From positions 3,837,534 to 3,901,533 of the forward strand of contig NZ_AP018222.1 in NCBI RefSeq assembly GCF_002368035.1: a stretch of DNA of 64,000 nucleotides, read 5' to 3'. Position numbers and translations under genes: made by a program. The notes beneath the pieces are model-generated. The model worked only from the letters and a program-made list of their open reading frames with translations. It searched no databases and was not told the DNA's origin. Shown piece by piece: positions 35,196 through 43,831 of this stretch. Each line of letters starts with the position of its first letter. The first letter of the stretch is position 1. The DNA comes from Nostoc linckia NIES-25. Lineage in GTDB: Bacteria > Cyanobacteriota > Cyanobacteriia > Cyanobacteriales > Nostocaceae.

Positions 35196-36410
35196 ATGCC
35201 TTCTAAGCGAATCTTGTTTATCAGTAACGGTCACGGAGAGGACAATCACACCTCTCATGTGATTCAGACCCTCCGGGAATTGTCTCCTGCCATTGAAATG
35301 GCGGCAATGCCGATTGTGGGGGAAGGAAAAGCTTACCGCAGCTTGGACATTCCCATTATCGGGCCCACACAAACAATGCCTTCTGGCGGATTCTTTTACA
35401 TGAAGCGCCTCTATTTGCTCAAAGATTTTCAATCGGGATTGATTGGGTTAACGTGGCGACAGTTACAAGCGGTGTTGCAGTATGCTCCCAACTGCGATTT
35501 GGTTATGGCTACTGGGGATTTTATCTCCCAGACATTTGCTTACTTAACAAAGCGCCCCTTCGTATCGTTTATCTCTTGTCTTTCTGCCATCTATGAAGGG
35601 CGATTGCGTATCAATCCATTGCTGTGGCACGATTTGAATTCTTCTCGGTGTCTGACAGTTTTCACCAGAGATTCTTATACGGCTTCTGACTTGCAACGGC
35701 AAGGTATAGCTAAAGCTCAGTTTGGTGGTATTCCGGCTTTAGATCGCCTTGTCCCCACTGGCAAAGACTTGCAGCTCAAACCGGACGTTCCGGCGATCGC
35801 TCTCCTCCCTGGCTCGCGAATGCCAGAAGCCGCGCGAAACTTCTGTTTGCAATTACAGCTAGCGGTAGAAATTGCCAAGGTAATGCCATCGGGATTCCAG
35901 TTTCGCGCCGCCTTAGTACCGCGTTTGATGGCAGAACTAGACGACATTGCTAAAAGTCAAGGTTGGCAACTCAATCAAGGCCTACTCACCTATTCTTTGC
36001 CAGGAAGTTCTGCTGAAGAATCGCCACTTGTAGAAGTAAGATGTTACTCAGATGCCTTCAGCGATATCGTATATTACTCTAACCTCGTTATTGGTATGGC
36101 AGGGTTGGCGGTGGATTTAGCAGTGGCGATCGGCAAACCGATTATCCAAATTCCTGGAGAAGGGCCTCAATTTACCTATGCATTTGCAGAGGCGCAAACT
36201 CGACTCTTAGGCATTAATGCCCAAACTATCGGCACTGGGCCAGCAACCCCTGAAACTCTCAAACAAGCGGCCCAACGAGTAGTCGAGACATTGGAAGATG
36301 CAGACTACCTCGCTAAGTGTCAACAAAATGGCCCTGAGCGATTCGGCCCCCCCGGCGCATCTGAAAGAATTGCCCGCTTTTTGCTAACCTCTCTAGGAGA
36401 AATCGAGTAA
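35196..36410 (+). CDS. Lipid-A-disaccharide synthase-related protein (TIGR03492-like)
   Basis: 404 residues of a cyanobacterial family related to glycosyltransferase 19 (LpxB). The N-terminal Rossmann half starts ILFISNGHGEDNHT, and the C-terminal half carries the nucleotide-sugar site (AIALLPGSRMPEAARNF and LVIGMAGLAVDLAVAIGKPIIQIPGEGPQFTY). True LpxB makes lipid A disaccharide. This family is separate, and its substrate is not known to me, so another UDP-sugar glycosyl transfer in the membrane is the fair statement. Start MPSKRILF has no strong Shine-Dalgarno. Confidence 0.8.
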   Translation: MPSKRILFISNGHGEDNHTSHVIQTLRELSPAIEMAAMPIVGEGKAYRSLDIPIIGPTQTMPSGGFFYMKRLYLLKDFQSGLIGLTWRQLQAVLQYAPNCDLVMATGDFISQTFAYLTKRPFVSFISCLSAIYEGRLRINPLLWHDLNSSRCLTVFTRDSYTASDLQRQGIAKAQFGGIPALDRLVPTGKDLQLKPDVPAIALLPGSRMPEAARNFCLQLQLAVEIAKVMPSGFQFRAALVPRLMAELDDIAKSQGWQLNQGLLTYSLPGSSAEESPLVEVRCYSDAFSDIVYYSNLVIGMAGLAVDLAVAIGKPIIQIPGEGPQFTYAFAEAQTRLLGINAQTIGTGPATPETLKQAAQRVVETLEDADYLAKCQQNGPERFGPPGASERIARFLLTSLGEIE

Positions 36411-36534
36411 AAATTACGTCATAACTCAGGAGTCAGAATTCAGAATTCAGAATTCAGAATTGACAAAATTACTGGTGCCACCAAATTTGAATCATGAAGG
36501 GAAGGATAACAATACAGAATTCAATTACAGCGTT

Positions 36535-36621
36535 TTTCATCTATTTGAACCACAATTTTCGGTAGGGGCGCACAGCTGTGCGCCCCTACAACGTGGTCTA
36601 TTTACCTGAAAATTGCTGTAA
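36535..36621. mobile_element. 87-bp MITE-like element with palindromic core
   Basis: The ends TTACAGCGTTTTTCA and the complement of TTACAGCAATTTTCA match at 13 of 15 positions. The centre is a perfect 28-bp palindrome (36562-36589, arm GTAGGGGCGCACAG). There is no coding content and no clear target duplication. Confidence 0.6.
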
Positions 36622-36740
36622 GTATTTAGGAAGTTCCAAAAAATAAAAACAACCGCTTTAGGTTGTTGACTGTTGACTGTGAAGGGTCAACCGTCAACAG
36701 TCAACAATAGCAATGGAATATTTTTTTACTTGGAACTCCC

Positions 36741-36950
36741 TTATTGAATTTGGGGTATCGTTTATTGAATTCGGGGTATCGTTCATTGAATTCGGGGTAT
36801 CGTTTATTGAATTCGGGATGTCGTTTATTGAATTCGGGGTATCGTTTATTGAATTCGGGATGTCGTTTATTGAATTCGGGGTATCGTTTATTGAATTTGG
36901 GGTGTCGTTCATTGAATTCGGGATGTCGTTCATTGAATTCGGAGTGTCAT
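36741..36950. repeat. Minisatellite 2: ten tandem 21-bp units
   Basis: Ten exact-length 21-bp units with core ATTGAATTCGGGGTATCG. Variants alternate between ggggtatcg and gggatgtcg types, each with a GAATTC palindrome. The period equals that of minisatellite 1 but the sequence is unrelated. Frames are open on both strands (IEFGVSF or NDTPNSI heptapeptides) for the same reason, so I do not call a gene. Confidence 0.9.
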
Positions 36951-37261
36951 TTATTAGATCTCTTGCAAAAGTCCCTAACACCCCACCCCCAACCCCTCCC
37001 CTTGCTAAGGGGAGGGGAGACAAAGCGTAGCTTTGGCGGGGTGGGGTTTGTATTTTCGATTTATGCAACAGGTCTATTGAATTCGGGCAACCACCGATAA
37101 TGCACAGCGCAAAGTGTTGCCACGCTACTACAAACAAATTGGATATTTTTTTATTGCAAGTCTCTTAGACAGAATTAATTACAGGCGTTGTTTTCTTGTT
37201 CTCTGTTCCCCATTCCCTGTTCCCTATCTCCACGAATAAATTTAATTTTGTCCAACTACTT

Positions 37262-39010
37262 ATGAAAGTCCGCTCTAGCTACTGGCAACTGTTACCTTAT
37301 TTGTGGCCCCAATGGCCGCTGTTAGTTCGGGGATTCGCTTGTATCTTAGGATTTGTGTTGTTCACCCTCGCACTGCCCTACCTAACAGGTCAAATCGCTT
37401 TTTTTGTCGGTCAGGGAAATGTTAACCAGATTGCCTACTGGCTCGGACTAGCTACTTTGGTATTTTTGGTTCGAGGGCTTTGTCAATACGGGCAGAATGT
37501 GTTTATGATTGCTGCCGCTTTGAATATGGTTTTAGAGTTGCGTAAGCGGGTTTACGCTCACCTGCACAAACTCGGATTGGATTATTTTGAAACTACGCAG
37601 ACGGGCGACCTCACTTATCGGTTAACTGAAGATATCGATCGCGTAGGCGAGATTGTAGACAAGTTATCCCATCAGTTTCTTTCCAATCTCTTGCAGTTAA
37701 TTGCGATTCCCATTTACATGCTCTACCTGAATTGGCGACTCACCCTTGCAAGTTTGATTTTGGCTCCTTTGATGGCTTGGTTGATTGGGCTATTTGGTCA
37801 GCGATTGCTTGTACTATCGCGCCAGAGTCAAAATCAGGTTTCCAATTTGTCGGCAATGCTAACTGAAGTATTTAGCGGAATTCGTGTCGTTCAAGCTTTT
37901 GCAGCACAAGGTTATGAAATTAAGCGATTCAACCGAGAAGCAGAAAGCAATCGTAAAGCTAAATATCGCGCCCTACAACTCAAATCTATTCAATTTCCCG
38001 TTGTCGGTTTTTTGGAAGCAGTTAGCATTATGCTGCTGTTTCTATTGGGAGGATGGCAGATTTCTCAAAATCAGCTGACAGCTCAAGGGTTTATTAGTTT
38101 CTTAACTGCTGTGGCTATACTGATTCAGCCAATCGACTTGTTGATTAGCAATTACAACGAGTACAAACAAACTGAGGCTTCTGTCGAACGCATCTTTGAA
38201 TTGATGGCGAAGCAGCCGAGTTTAAGCGAAAAGCCGAATGCTAAGGAATTGCCACGAGTTGCAGGAAAGGTAGAGTATCGTCATGTCAATTTCGCTTACA
38301 ATCCCGGTCAGCCAGTCCTCAAGGATCTCTCTTTGGTAGCCGATCCTGGCAATGTCATAGCCTTGGTTGGTACTTCTGGTGCGGGAAAATCAACATTAAT
38401 TAGCCTTTTACTTCGCTTTTACGATCCCCAGGCGGGTGAAATTTTGATTGATGATATCGATATCCGCGATGTCAGCCTTACCAGTTTGCGCCATCAAATT
38501 GGCATTGTTCCCCAAGACATTACGCTTTTTTCAGGAACGATCGCCGAAAATATTGGTTACGGTCAGGAAGAATTAGATTTAGCAGCAATTGAGGAAGCGG
38601 CGAAAATTGCTAACGCTCACTCGTTTATTAGCCAATTTTCCCAAGGTTACCATAGCTGGGTAGGCGAACGCGGAGTTAATTTATCGGGAGGACAACGCCA
38701 AAGATTAGCTATAGCCAGAGCGATTGTTAACAATCCGCGAATTCTCATCCTTGATGAAGCTACTTCTGCCTTAGATTCCGAATCAGAAGCATTAGTTCAA
38801 GAGGCGATCGAGCGAGTGATGCAAAACCGTACTGTGTTTATCATCGCCCATCGCTTGAGCAGCGTTCGTCGGGCTGACTGCATTCTCGTACTAGAACGAG
38901 GACAGGTGGTTGAAGCTGGCACTCACGCCTCCCTCCTGGCTAAAGAAGGACGCTACGCGCGTTTTTATGCCCAACAGTTTTACTCCACAGATGAGGGAGG
39001 GAGGGAGTAG
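37262..39010 (+). CDS. ABC transporter, fused permease and ATPase (exporter type)
   Basis: 582 residues from the ATG at 37262 (MKVRSSYWQLLPYLWPQW), chosen over 37196 because the earlier part translates repeat DNA. Six membrane helices (about 20-300) form a type IV exporter permease. The ATPase half has Walker A GTSGAGKST, Q-loop IVPQDITLFSGTI, signature LSGGQRQRLAIARA, Walker B RILILDEATSALD and H-loop IIAHRLSSV. Such half-transporters homodimerise and export lipids, peptides or drugs. No substrate gene is adjacent. Confidence 0.93.
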   Translation: MKVRSSYWQLLPYLWPQWPLLVRGFACILGFVLFTLALPYLTGQIAFFVGQGNVNQIAYWLGLATLVFLVRGLCQYGQNVFMIAAALNMVLELRKRVYAHLHKLGLDYFETTQTGDLTYRLTEDIDRVGEIVDKLSHQFLSNLLQLIAIPIYMLYLNWRLTLASLILAPLMAWLIGLFGQRLLVLSRQSQNQVSNLSAMLTEVFSGIRVVQAFAAQGYEIKRFNREAESNRKAKYRALQLKSIQFPVVGFLEAVSIMLLFLLGGWQISQNQLTAQGFISFLTAVAILIQPIDLLISNYNEYKQTEASVERIFELMAKQPSLSEKPNAKELPRVAGKVEYRHVNFAYNPGQPVLKDLSLVADPGNVIALVGTSGAGKSTLISLLLRFYDPQAGEILIDDIDIRDVSLTSLRHQIGIVPQDITLFSGTIAENIGYGQEELDLAAIEEAAKIANAHSFISQFSQGYHSWVGERGVNLSGGQRQRLAIARAIVNNPRILILDEATSALDSESEALVQEAIERVMQNRTVFIIAHRLSSVRRADCILVLERGQVVEAGTHASLLAKEGRYARFYAQQFYSTDEGGRE

Positions 39011-39050
39011 TTTTAGGGGGCAGGGGGCAGGGGGCAGGGGAGAAGAAATC

Positions 39051-39218
39051 ATATCAAGTTCGCTTAATTACTTATAAATTCTGAAACACCCCACCCGCCT
39101 TACGGCACCCTCCCCTTGCTAAGGGGAGGGTTGGGGAGGGGTAACGCGAGGCTAAGGGGAGGGTTGGGGAGGGGTAACGCGAGGACTGCAATCATAACTA
39201 ATCATCCGAACTTGATAT
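39051..39218. repeat. Inverted-repeat element after the ABC gene
   Basis: ATATCAAGTTCG at the left and its complement at the right (extended match through ATTA and TTAT). The interior has a tandem duplication of a 'gctaaggggagggttgggg' unit. The right-end sequence AATCATAACTAAT also occurs at 20940-20952, without a matching left end. The preceding 'ggggcagggggcagg' (39015-39040) is the G-rich class. Confidence 0.5.
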
Positions 39219-39282
39219 CAGTCGTATTGGATGCAGGAATTGAGTAATTTAATTTTTGGATGTTCTTTTTGAGGAATTGTTT

Positions 39283-39546
39283 ATGACTAGAATGTTTCGA
39301 CGATATCATCGTCAGATTGCGATCGTGCTGTGTCTGCCATTATTTCTGACTGTGCTAACTGGCATGAGTTTTACCATCGCCCATGAATGGTTGCATCAAG
39401 ATGACTTAGGCGAATTTCTCCTGAGACTACATACCTTGGAAATTTTGCATTTAGAGAAAATTTATCCGCTTTTAAATGGTTTGGGATTAGTCGGCTTGTT
39501 GATTACTGGTTTAAGCATGACAGGGTTATTTCGTCAACGAGCCTAA
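39283..39546 (+). CDS. Small membrane protein (PepSY-associated TM-like)
   Basis: 87 residues from the ATG at 39283. GAGG lies 8 bases upstream, which decides against the in-frame ATG at 39256. Two hydrophobic helices (about 12-32 and 61-82) flank a short amphipathic region with EWLHQDDLGEFLLRLHT. The RYHRQIAIVLCLPLF opening and paired helices resemble the transmembrane part of PepSY-TM proteins, cut to a minimal form. It is probably an inner-membrane protein of unknown role. Confidence 0.7.
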   Translation: MTRMFRRYHRQIAIVLCLPLFLTVLTGMSFTIAHEWLHQDDLGEFLLRLHTLEILHLEKIYPLLNGLGLVGLLITGLSMTGLFRQRA

Positions 39547-40197
39547 TTACTTTCGCGATCTATTCAACTCAGTCCACCTAGCGCAGCCAAAGCAGCAAGG
39601 CGTTCGGTGTCAGAGAAAGCAAAAGTAGCACTAAAGTAGTAATTTGAGCCTCTATCGCACTCTTTGATTTCCCAGAACCAATCTTGAAATTATGGTGCGA
39701 TCGCTATTTGATTGACTCAATGTTTTTAGCCGATGTTTGGAAGTACTAAGTAGAAGGACTAAATTAAACCTAACTTGAGATTACCGGGTTTCGACTTCGC
39801 GGAAGTTGAATCTCGACTTCTCTACGAGACGCTACGCGAACGCTCGATTACCGCGTAGTCGAAACTCAACCCTCGTATTCTCAAAGGTCGAGCATTGAGC
39901 GCAGCGATGCCCTGAGCTTGCCGTTGGCGAAGCCTCTCGTAGAGAAGGGTCGAAATGCGTCTTCTAAATAATTGTGTCCACTTACTTAATACCAATTTGA
40001 AAAAAGAATGCGACAGATGAGTAGGGGCACAACAATGTTGTGCCCTTACAGATAATTGATATGTCGCAAACATTATTTGAATTGGTATAAATTGGAATAA
40101 AACTAAAAGATGATATTCTTCAAATCTGATTTTTTGATATATTCAACAGTGCTATAGCAGCACAGTTTAGCGAGGGTAAGTAACCTGAAACTCAGCA
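39547..40197. other. Intergenic region with a MITE and palindromic repeats
   Basis: The segment 39785-39960 is made of short inverted repeats built on ctacgcggtaatcgagc- and cctctcgtagagaag-type motifs, in both orientations. The 100-bp MITE is at 39989-40088. No gene is seen. Confidence 0.65.
39989..40088. mobile_element. 100-bp MITE-like element, ATACCAATT ends
   Basis: The ends ATACCAATTTGAAAAAAG and complement of ATACCAATTCAAATAATG agree over most positions and continue into TGCGACA on both sides. The centre is a hairpin (GGGCACAAC-AAT-GTTGTGCCC). TA-rich flanks fit TA-targeted insertion, but the duplication is not certain. Confidence 0.7.
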
Positions 40198-40968
40198 TCA
40201 GGGGATTTCCTGTTTTGGAGTTTCCTGAGCATTGATCATTTCTTGCTGCCTATTAGACTCTAGTGCTTGACGAGTTAACAAAAACTGTTCTCCTAAATCT
40301 GTAACATGAAAATATTGAGTCAAATCGATTGATTTTGTACCATAATTACTCGCTCGAACTACATCACTGATATAACCAGAATTAGTATTAATTAATTTAA
40401 AATCTCGCAATCGCCTTAACTCATCGGCTACATTGTTTGATATATAAAAGTCATACCTCGTTTTGGCTTTAGAATGTTTATAGAGTTGGTCAATTTTCTC
40501 ATAATCCTTCTTAGCAAGCAAAAAACCAAACATAAAAGCTTGTGTTTGTTCTAAATTTTTCTGCTGTTTTCCTAGTTGTTCTAACTGTTGTGCTTGAAGC
40601 TCATCGATTTGCTTTTTTTGTTCGTTGACCTCTTGCTTCTGTTGATTGACCTCTTGCTTTAATTCTTTAAATTTAGCTGTTAACCCGCCATCCTTAGAAA
40701 TACCAAAATCCTCTAGTCTATTGAGTAAGCCAGAGTTGAACAAGAAAATCAGACCAATCAGTATAATATCAGGAGCTTCTATCTTCCTTGGTTGTTTTTC
40801 TTCTGCGATAAATATTGGGCTAATTAAGCTAAATATTAGATAGCATCCTACCGCTACTGAAACAATTTCAATCCACCAATTTTTCTGATTTTTATCTTTT
40901 TGTTTGCCTGAATCATTTACTTCTAGTTGCCGATCCACTTGATTTTGATTGTTATTTTGTTCGCTCAT
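40198..40968 (-). CDS. Coiled-coil membrane protein, unknown
   Basis: 256 residues. An N-terminal Asn/Gln/Lys-rich stretch, then hydrophobic segments at about 31-51 and 65-83. A long Gln/Glu/Lys coiled coil (about 100-140; KQEVNQQKQEVNEQKKQID) follows. The C-terminal domain (about 145-240; YDFYISNNVADELRRLRDF and YFHVTDLGEQFLL) looks like a winged-helix-type fold. I do not recognise a family. It is probably anchored with the helical and C-terminal parts in the cytoplasm. Confidence 0.6.
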   Translation of the reverse strand: MSEQNNNQNQVDRQLEVNDSGKQKDKNQKNWWIEIVSVAVGCYLIFSLISPIFIAEEKQPRKIEAPDIILIGLIFLFNSGLLNRLEDFGISKDGGLTAKFKELKQEVNQQKQEVNEQKKQIDELQAQQLEQLGKQQKNLEQTQAFMFGFLLAKKDYEKIDQLYKHSKAKTRYDFYISNNVADELRRLRDFKLINTNSGYISDVVRASNYGTKSIDLTQYFHVTDLGEQFLLTRQALESNRQQEMINAQETPKQEIP

Positions 40969-41342
40969 AGGTAGCCAACTTTAATTCAATAAACCTTGCT
41001 CATAATTACAAATATCATCGACCAAAACTGTACCACTCTTAGAGCCTACTTATAAAGTAAATATTAAGGTAGGGTGTGTTACGGCTGTGCAAGGATTTGA
41101 GAGTTTAAGAGAGTAAGAATCAGCCGCAGGGCACCGTATTTCTCGGTGCGTTAAGCATTGCTATAACGCACCCTACAATTTAAGGTTTACTTTATAAATC
41201 ACATCTTAGAGAAGTCTATGCTCAGATGATAATCTTCAAGTAGTGCTGTTACAATGGCTGGACGACGACCCATTCCCATACTCAGGTCATAATTGTAAGC
41301 TAAGACAGTCTTGATTGTAAGTCAAATTGTATTTTTTGTCTT
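40969..41342. repeat. Intergenic region with a 146-bp inverted-repeat element
   Basis: At 41051-41196 lies an element with ends TATAAAGTAAA and its complement, containing the gtagggtgtgtta ... taacgcaccctac palindrome shared with 12950-13020 and 28390-28465. The remaining sequence shows no gene. Confidence 0.6.
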
Positions 41343-42743
41343 TTACAACCCCATAACTTTACGATAATGTGCTTCGAGTTGTGCTACAGTTTCAGACTTA
41401 CGTTTTGTCTGCCATTGACTGCGGTTAAATAATTCTTCACGCAGTTCATCAATATTAATGCTTGTAAATTTACCATCATTAACAATTTGCTTGCCGTTCA
41501 CCCAAGCACTATGAACAACATTACTAGGACGCCCTAAAACTAATAAGCCGATAGGGTCTGTACGCGGAAGTAATGATAAATTCGTGAGGTCATAAAGTAC
41601 CAAATCGGCTTGTTTTCCGACGGTTAAAGAACCTAATTTATCTGCAACATTCAATCCTTTCGCACCTCCTAAGGATGCCATTTCTATTGATTTTCGTGGT
41701 GTAATCCAGTGCTGATAATCTAAGTCTGTAACATTATGTAAAATCGAACCAATTTTAATTGCTTCCAACAAATCTTGGGAGTCATTACTAGAGGCGCCAT
41801 CGCAACCAAAAGTGACATTTACTCCAGCTTGGCGATATTTTAAAATCGGGGCGATGCCGCTGCCTAAACGTAAATTGCTTAAGGGATTATGAACAACTGT
41901 AGATTGAGTTTCGGCAAGAATAGCGATATCAGTATCATTTAACCAAACGCAATGGGCAAGAGAAGTCCTATTGCTTAAATATCCAATTCTTTTCAAATGT
42001 TCTACGGCTGTACAACCGTATTTTTCTTGGGCGAGTTTTTCCTGTGCCCTGGTTTCTAGTAAATGGGAATGACGACTAAGATTGTAGCGATCGCTTAATT
42101 CAATACACCCTGCAAACAAAGCATCAGTACACAATTGTATCCCTGTTGGTGCAACTAAAATACTCACACCTTCATCTGGGCGATGAAATTTTCTCACCGC
42201 TTCTTCGATGATTTCCAATGTTGCCGCAGTTGAACGAAAATAAGGTTCGTGATTTTGTGTTGACTCCCCAGATGGTATACCTGCGGTGAGAGATTCATCT
42301 TGAATTAAAGGGGCAATAAAAGCCCGAATTCCCACTTCTGTGTAAGCGCCAATTGCAACAGCGATAGTTTCTAACTCTTGTCCTGGAATTAACACTAAGT
42401 GGTCTACTACACTCGTCCCCCCGGAAAGTAAAGTTTCCACCGCCGTTCCCAAAGCACTGAGATATACTTGTTCGGTATCTAGAGGAGCAAAATCATACAG
42501 TTCCGCTAACCATAATTCTAAAGGCAAAACTGACATAATTCCCCGTTGCCACATTTCCGAAGAGTGGGTGTGGGCGTTAAAAAAGCCAGGAAGCAGTAGC
42601 TTATGTTTACCATCTATAGCTGTACCGATTACCTGTAGATTTGGGGCAATGGCAGCGATTTTACCATCTACAACCTGTACATCTACAGTCGCGTAATCAT
42701 CAGCAGTAGCAATCAAAACATTTTGGATGGTGAAACTTAACAT
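41343..42743 (-). CDS. Amidohydrolase-family deaminase/hydrolase (TRZ/ATZ type)
   Basis: 466 residues of the metal-dependent amidohydrolase superfamily, subtype of S-adenosylhomocysteine, guanine/8-oxoguanine and triazine deaminases. Metal ligands: HTH at His58 and His60 (NAHTHSSEMW), a His in SRHSHLLETR, a His in LAHCVWLN, and the Asp of TFGCDGASSND. It probably deaminates or dechlorinates a purine or heterocycle. It is divergent from the isochorismatase gene with 81 bp between them, and a cupin follows, suggesting a shared catabolic theme. The exact substrate is unresolved. Confidence 0.85.
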   Translation of the reverse strand: MLSFTIQNVLIATADDYATVDVQVVDGKIAAIAPNLQVIGTAIDGKHKLLLPGFFNAHTHSSEMWQRGIMSVLPLELWLAELYDFAPLDTEQVYLSALGTAVETLLSGGTSVVDHLVLIPGQELETIAVAIGAYTEVGIRAFIAPLIQDESLTAGIPSGESTQNHEPYFRSTAATLEIIEEAVRKFHRPDEGVSILVAPTGIQLCTDALFAGCIELSDRYNLSRHSHLLETRAQEKLAQEKYGCTAVEHLKRIGYLSNRTSLAHCVWLNDTDIAILAETQSTVVHNPLSNLRLGSGIAPILKYRQAGVNVTFGCDGASSNDSQDLLEAIKIGSILHNVTDLDYQHWITPRKSIEMASLGGAKGLNVADKLGSLTVGKQADLVLYDLTNLSLLPRTDPIGLLVLGRPSNVVHSAWVNGKQIVNDGKFTSINIDELREELFNRSQWQTKRKSETVAQLEAHYRKVMGL

Positions 42744-42824
42744 ATTTAACCTTGATTAAGTAATTGGATTCTGGGTTGAGTTTCAAGTTACAAAATAGAA
42801 AATGGTATTGGCTATTGCAATTTT

Positions 42825-43598
42825 ATGAATTTACCATTACGGACATTAGGGGTTCCACCAAATGCGTGGACAGTGAATGATACTATTGCAGATATTACCC
42901 GTCCGCAAAAGACCCCACAACCCGTTATCTTAGCAACAGAAACAAAAACCCTGCGTCTAGACCTCGCAAAAGCCGCTATCCTCGTCATTGATATGCAAAA
43001 CGACTTCTGTCACCCTGACGGCTGGTTAGCGCATATCGGCGTGGATGTCAGTCCAGCCCGTAAGCCCATCGAACCTTTAAAGAACTTACTGCCAGAATTG
43101 CGTACTGTTGGTGTGCCAATAATTTGGGTGAATTGGGGGAATCGTCCCGATTTACTCAACATTAGTGCAGCTTCGCTTCACGTTTACAACCCCACAGGCG
43201 AGGGCGTGGGCTTAGGCGCTCCCCTACCTAAAAATGGTGCTAAAGTACTCATGGCAGGTAGTTGGGCCGCGGCGGTGGTGGACGAACTACAACCGCTAAG
43301 AGAAGATATTTGCGTAGATAAATACCGAATGAGTGGCTTCTGGGACACACCTTTGGATAGTATCTTGAAGAATCTAGGAAAAACGACACTATTTTTTGCT
43401 GGTGTCAACGCTGACCAATGCGTGCTGACTACATTATGTGATGCCAACTTCTTAGGATATGACTGTATATTAATCAAAGACTGCACCGCCACAACATCAC
43501 CTGAATATTGTTGGTCGGCGACTTTGTATAACGTCAAACAATGCTTCGGTTTTGTCACAGATTCTCAAGCAATTTTACAAGCGTTGAGTGGTGAATAG
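42825..43598 (+). CDS. Isochorismatase-family cysteine hydrolase
   Basis: 257 residues. The catalytic triad Asp56 (VIDMQNDF), Lys166 (VDKYRMSGF) and Cys199 (GVNADQCVLTT) is in the right order and spacing. The family cleaves amide or N-carbamoyl bonds (nicotinamide, ureidoacrylate, biuret and similar). The N-terminal 45 residues extend beyond typical members. Its neighbours, a TRZ/ATZ amidohydrolase and a cupin, fit nitrogen-heterocycle breakdown. RutB-like or biuret-hydrolase-like activity is possible, but sequence alone does not decide. Confidence 0.85.
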   Translation: MNLPLRTLGVPPNAWTVNDTIADITRPQKTPQPVILATETKTLRLDLAKAAILVIDMQNDFCHPDGWLAHIGVDVSPARKPIEPLKNLLPELRTVGVPIIWVNWGNRPDLLNISAASLHVYNPTGEGVGLGAPLPKNGAKVLMAGSWAAAVVDELQPLREDICVDKYRMSGFWDTPLDSILKNLGKTTLFFAGVNADQCVLTTLCDANFLGYDCILIKDCTATTSPEYCWSATLYNVKQCFGFVTDSQAILQALSGE

Positions 43599-43831
43599 AG
43601 ACGCGATTCATCGCGTTTGTATTTAGAGATTAGTAATTTTTTGAATTAGACATACAACTTCAGCAATCCTAAATTATTTGTGAAAATCTCTCTTCTCTCT
43701 CTGCGCCTTTGCGCCTCTGCGTGAGATTATTTTCTAAATCTCCATGCACACCCAAATAGGATTAATAACAATTAAATATTCAACACTTGCATCTTTTGTC
43801 ATCATATCAACAACTTCGAGGGGATAAATAA
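43599..43831. repeat. Spacer with palindrome and Y-rich repeat
   Basis: Starts with a palindromic AGACGCGAT-TC-ATCGCGT copy at 43597-43613 and has the ctctctctgcgcctttgcgcc repeat (complement of the class near 504-541) at about 43690-43725. The cupin promoter must lie to the right of it. Confidence 0.6.

Larger units (their letters stand above)
36411..37261. repeat. 850-bp intergenic repeat block
   Basis: In order: tandem TTCAGAATTCAGAATTC at 36435-36458; a MITE-like element at 36535-36621; a heptamer-based hairpin at 36663-36707 (15-bp perfect arms of TTGTTGACTGTTGAC); minisatellite 2 at 36741-36950; a caccccacccccaacccctcccc fold-back (36979-37050); and a partial minisatellite unit (attgaattcgggcaa) at 37075-37090. 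No gene is seen on either strand. Confidence 0.75.

Noticed and set aside
36694..37137. Open frames on both strands across minisatellite 2
   Set aside because: Same reasoning: the 21-bp period keeps frames open; flanks translate dispersed repeats, not protein.
39822..40073. 83-codon minus-strand frame
   Set aside because: Its codons are mostly dispersed repeats and MITE sequence, and it has no ribosome site.
42825..43598. Nicotinamidase (PncA) as the specific call
   Set aside because: The metal-site pattern of PncA (D-x-H-x-x-x-x-x-x-x-H) is not present; only the wider isochorismatase family is supported.
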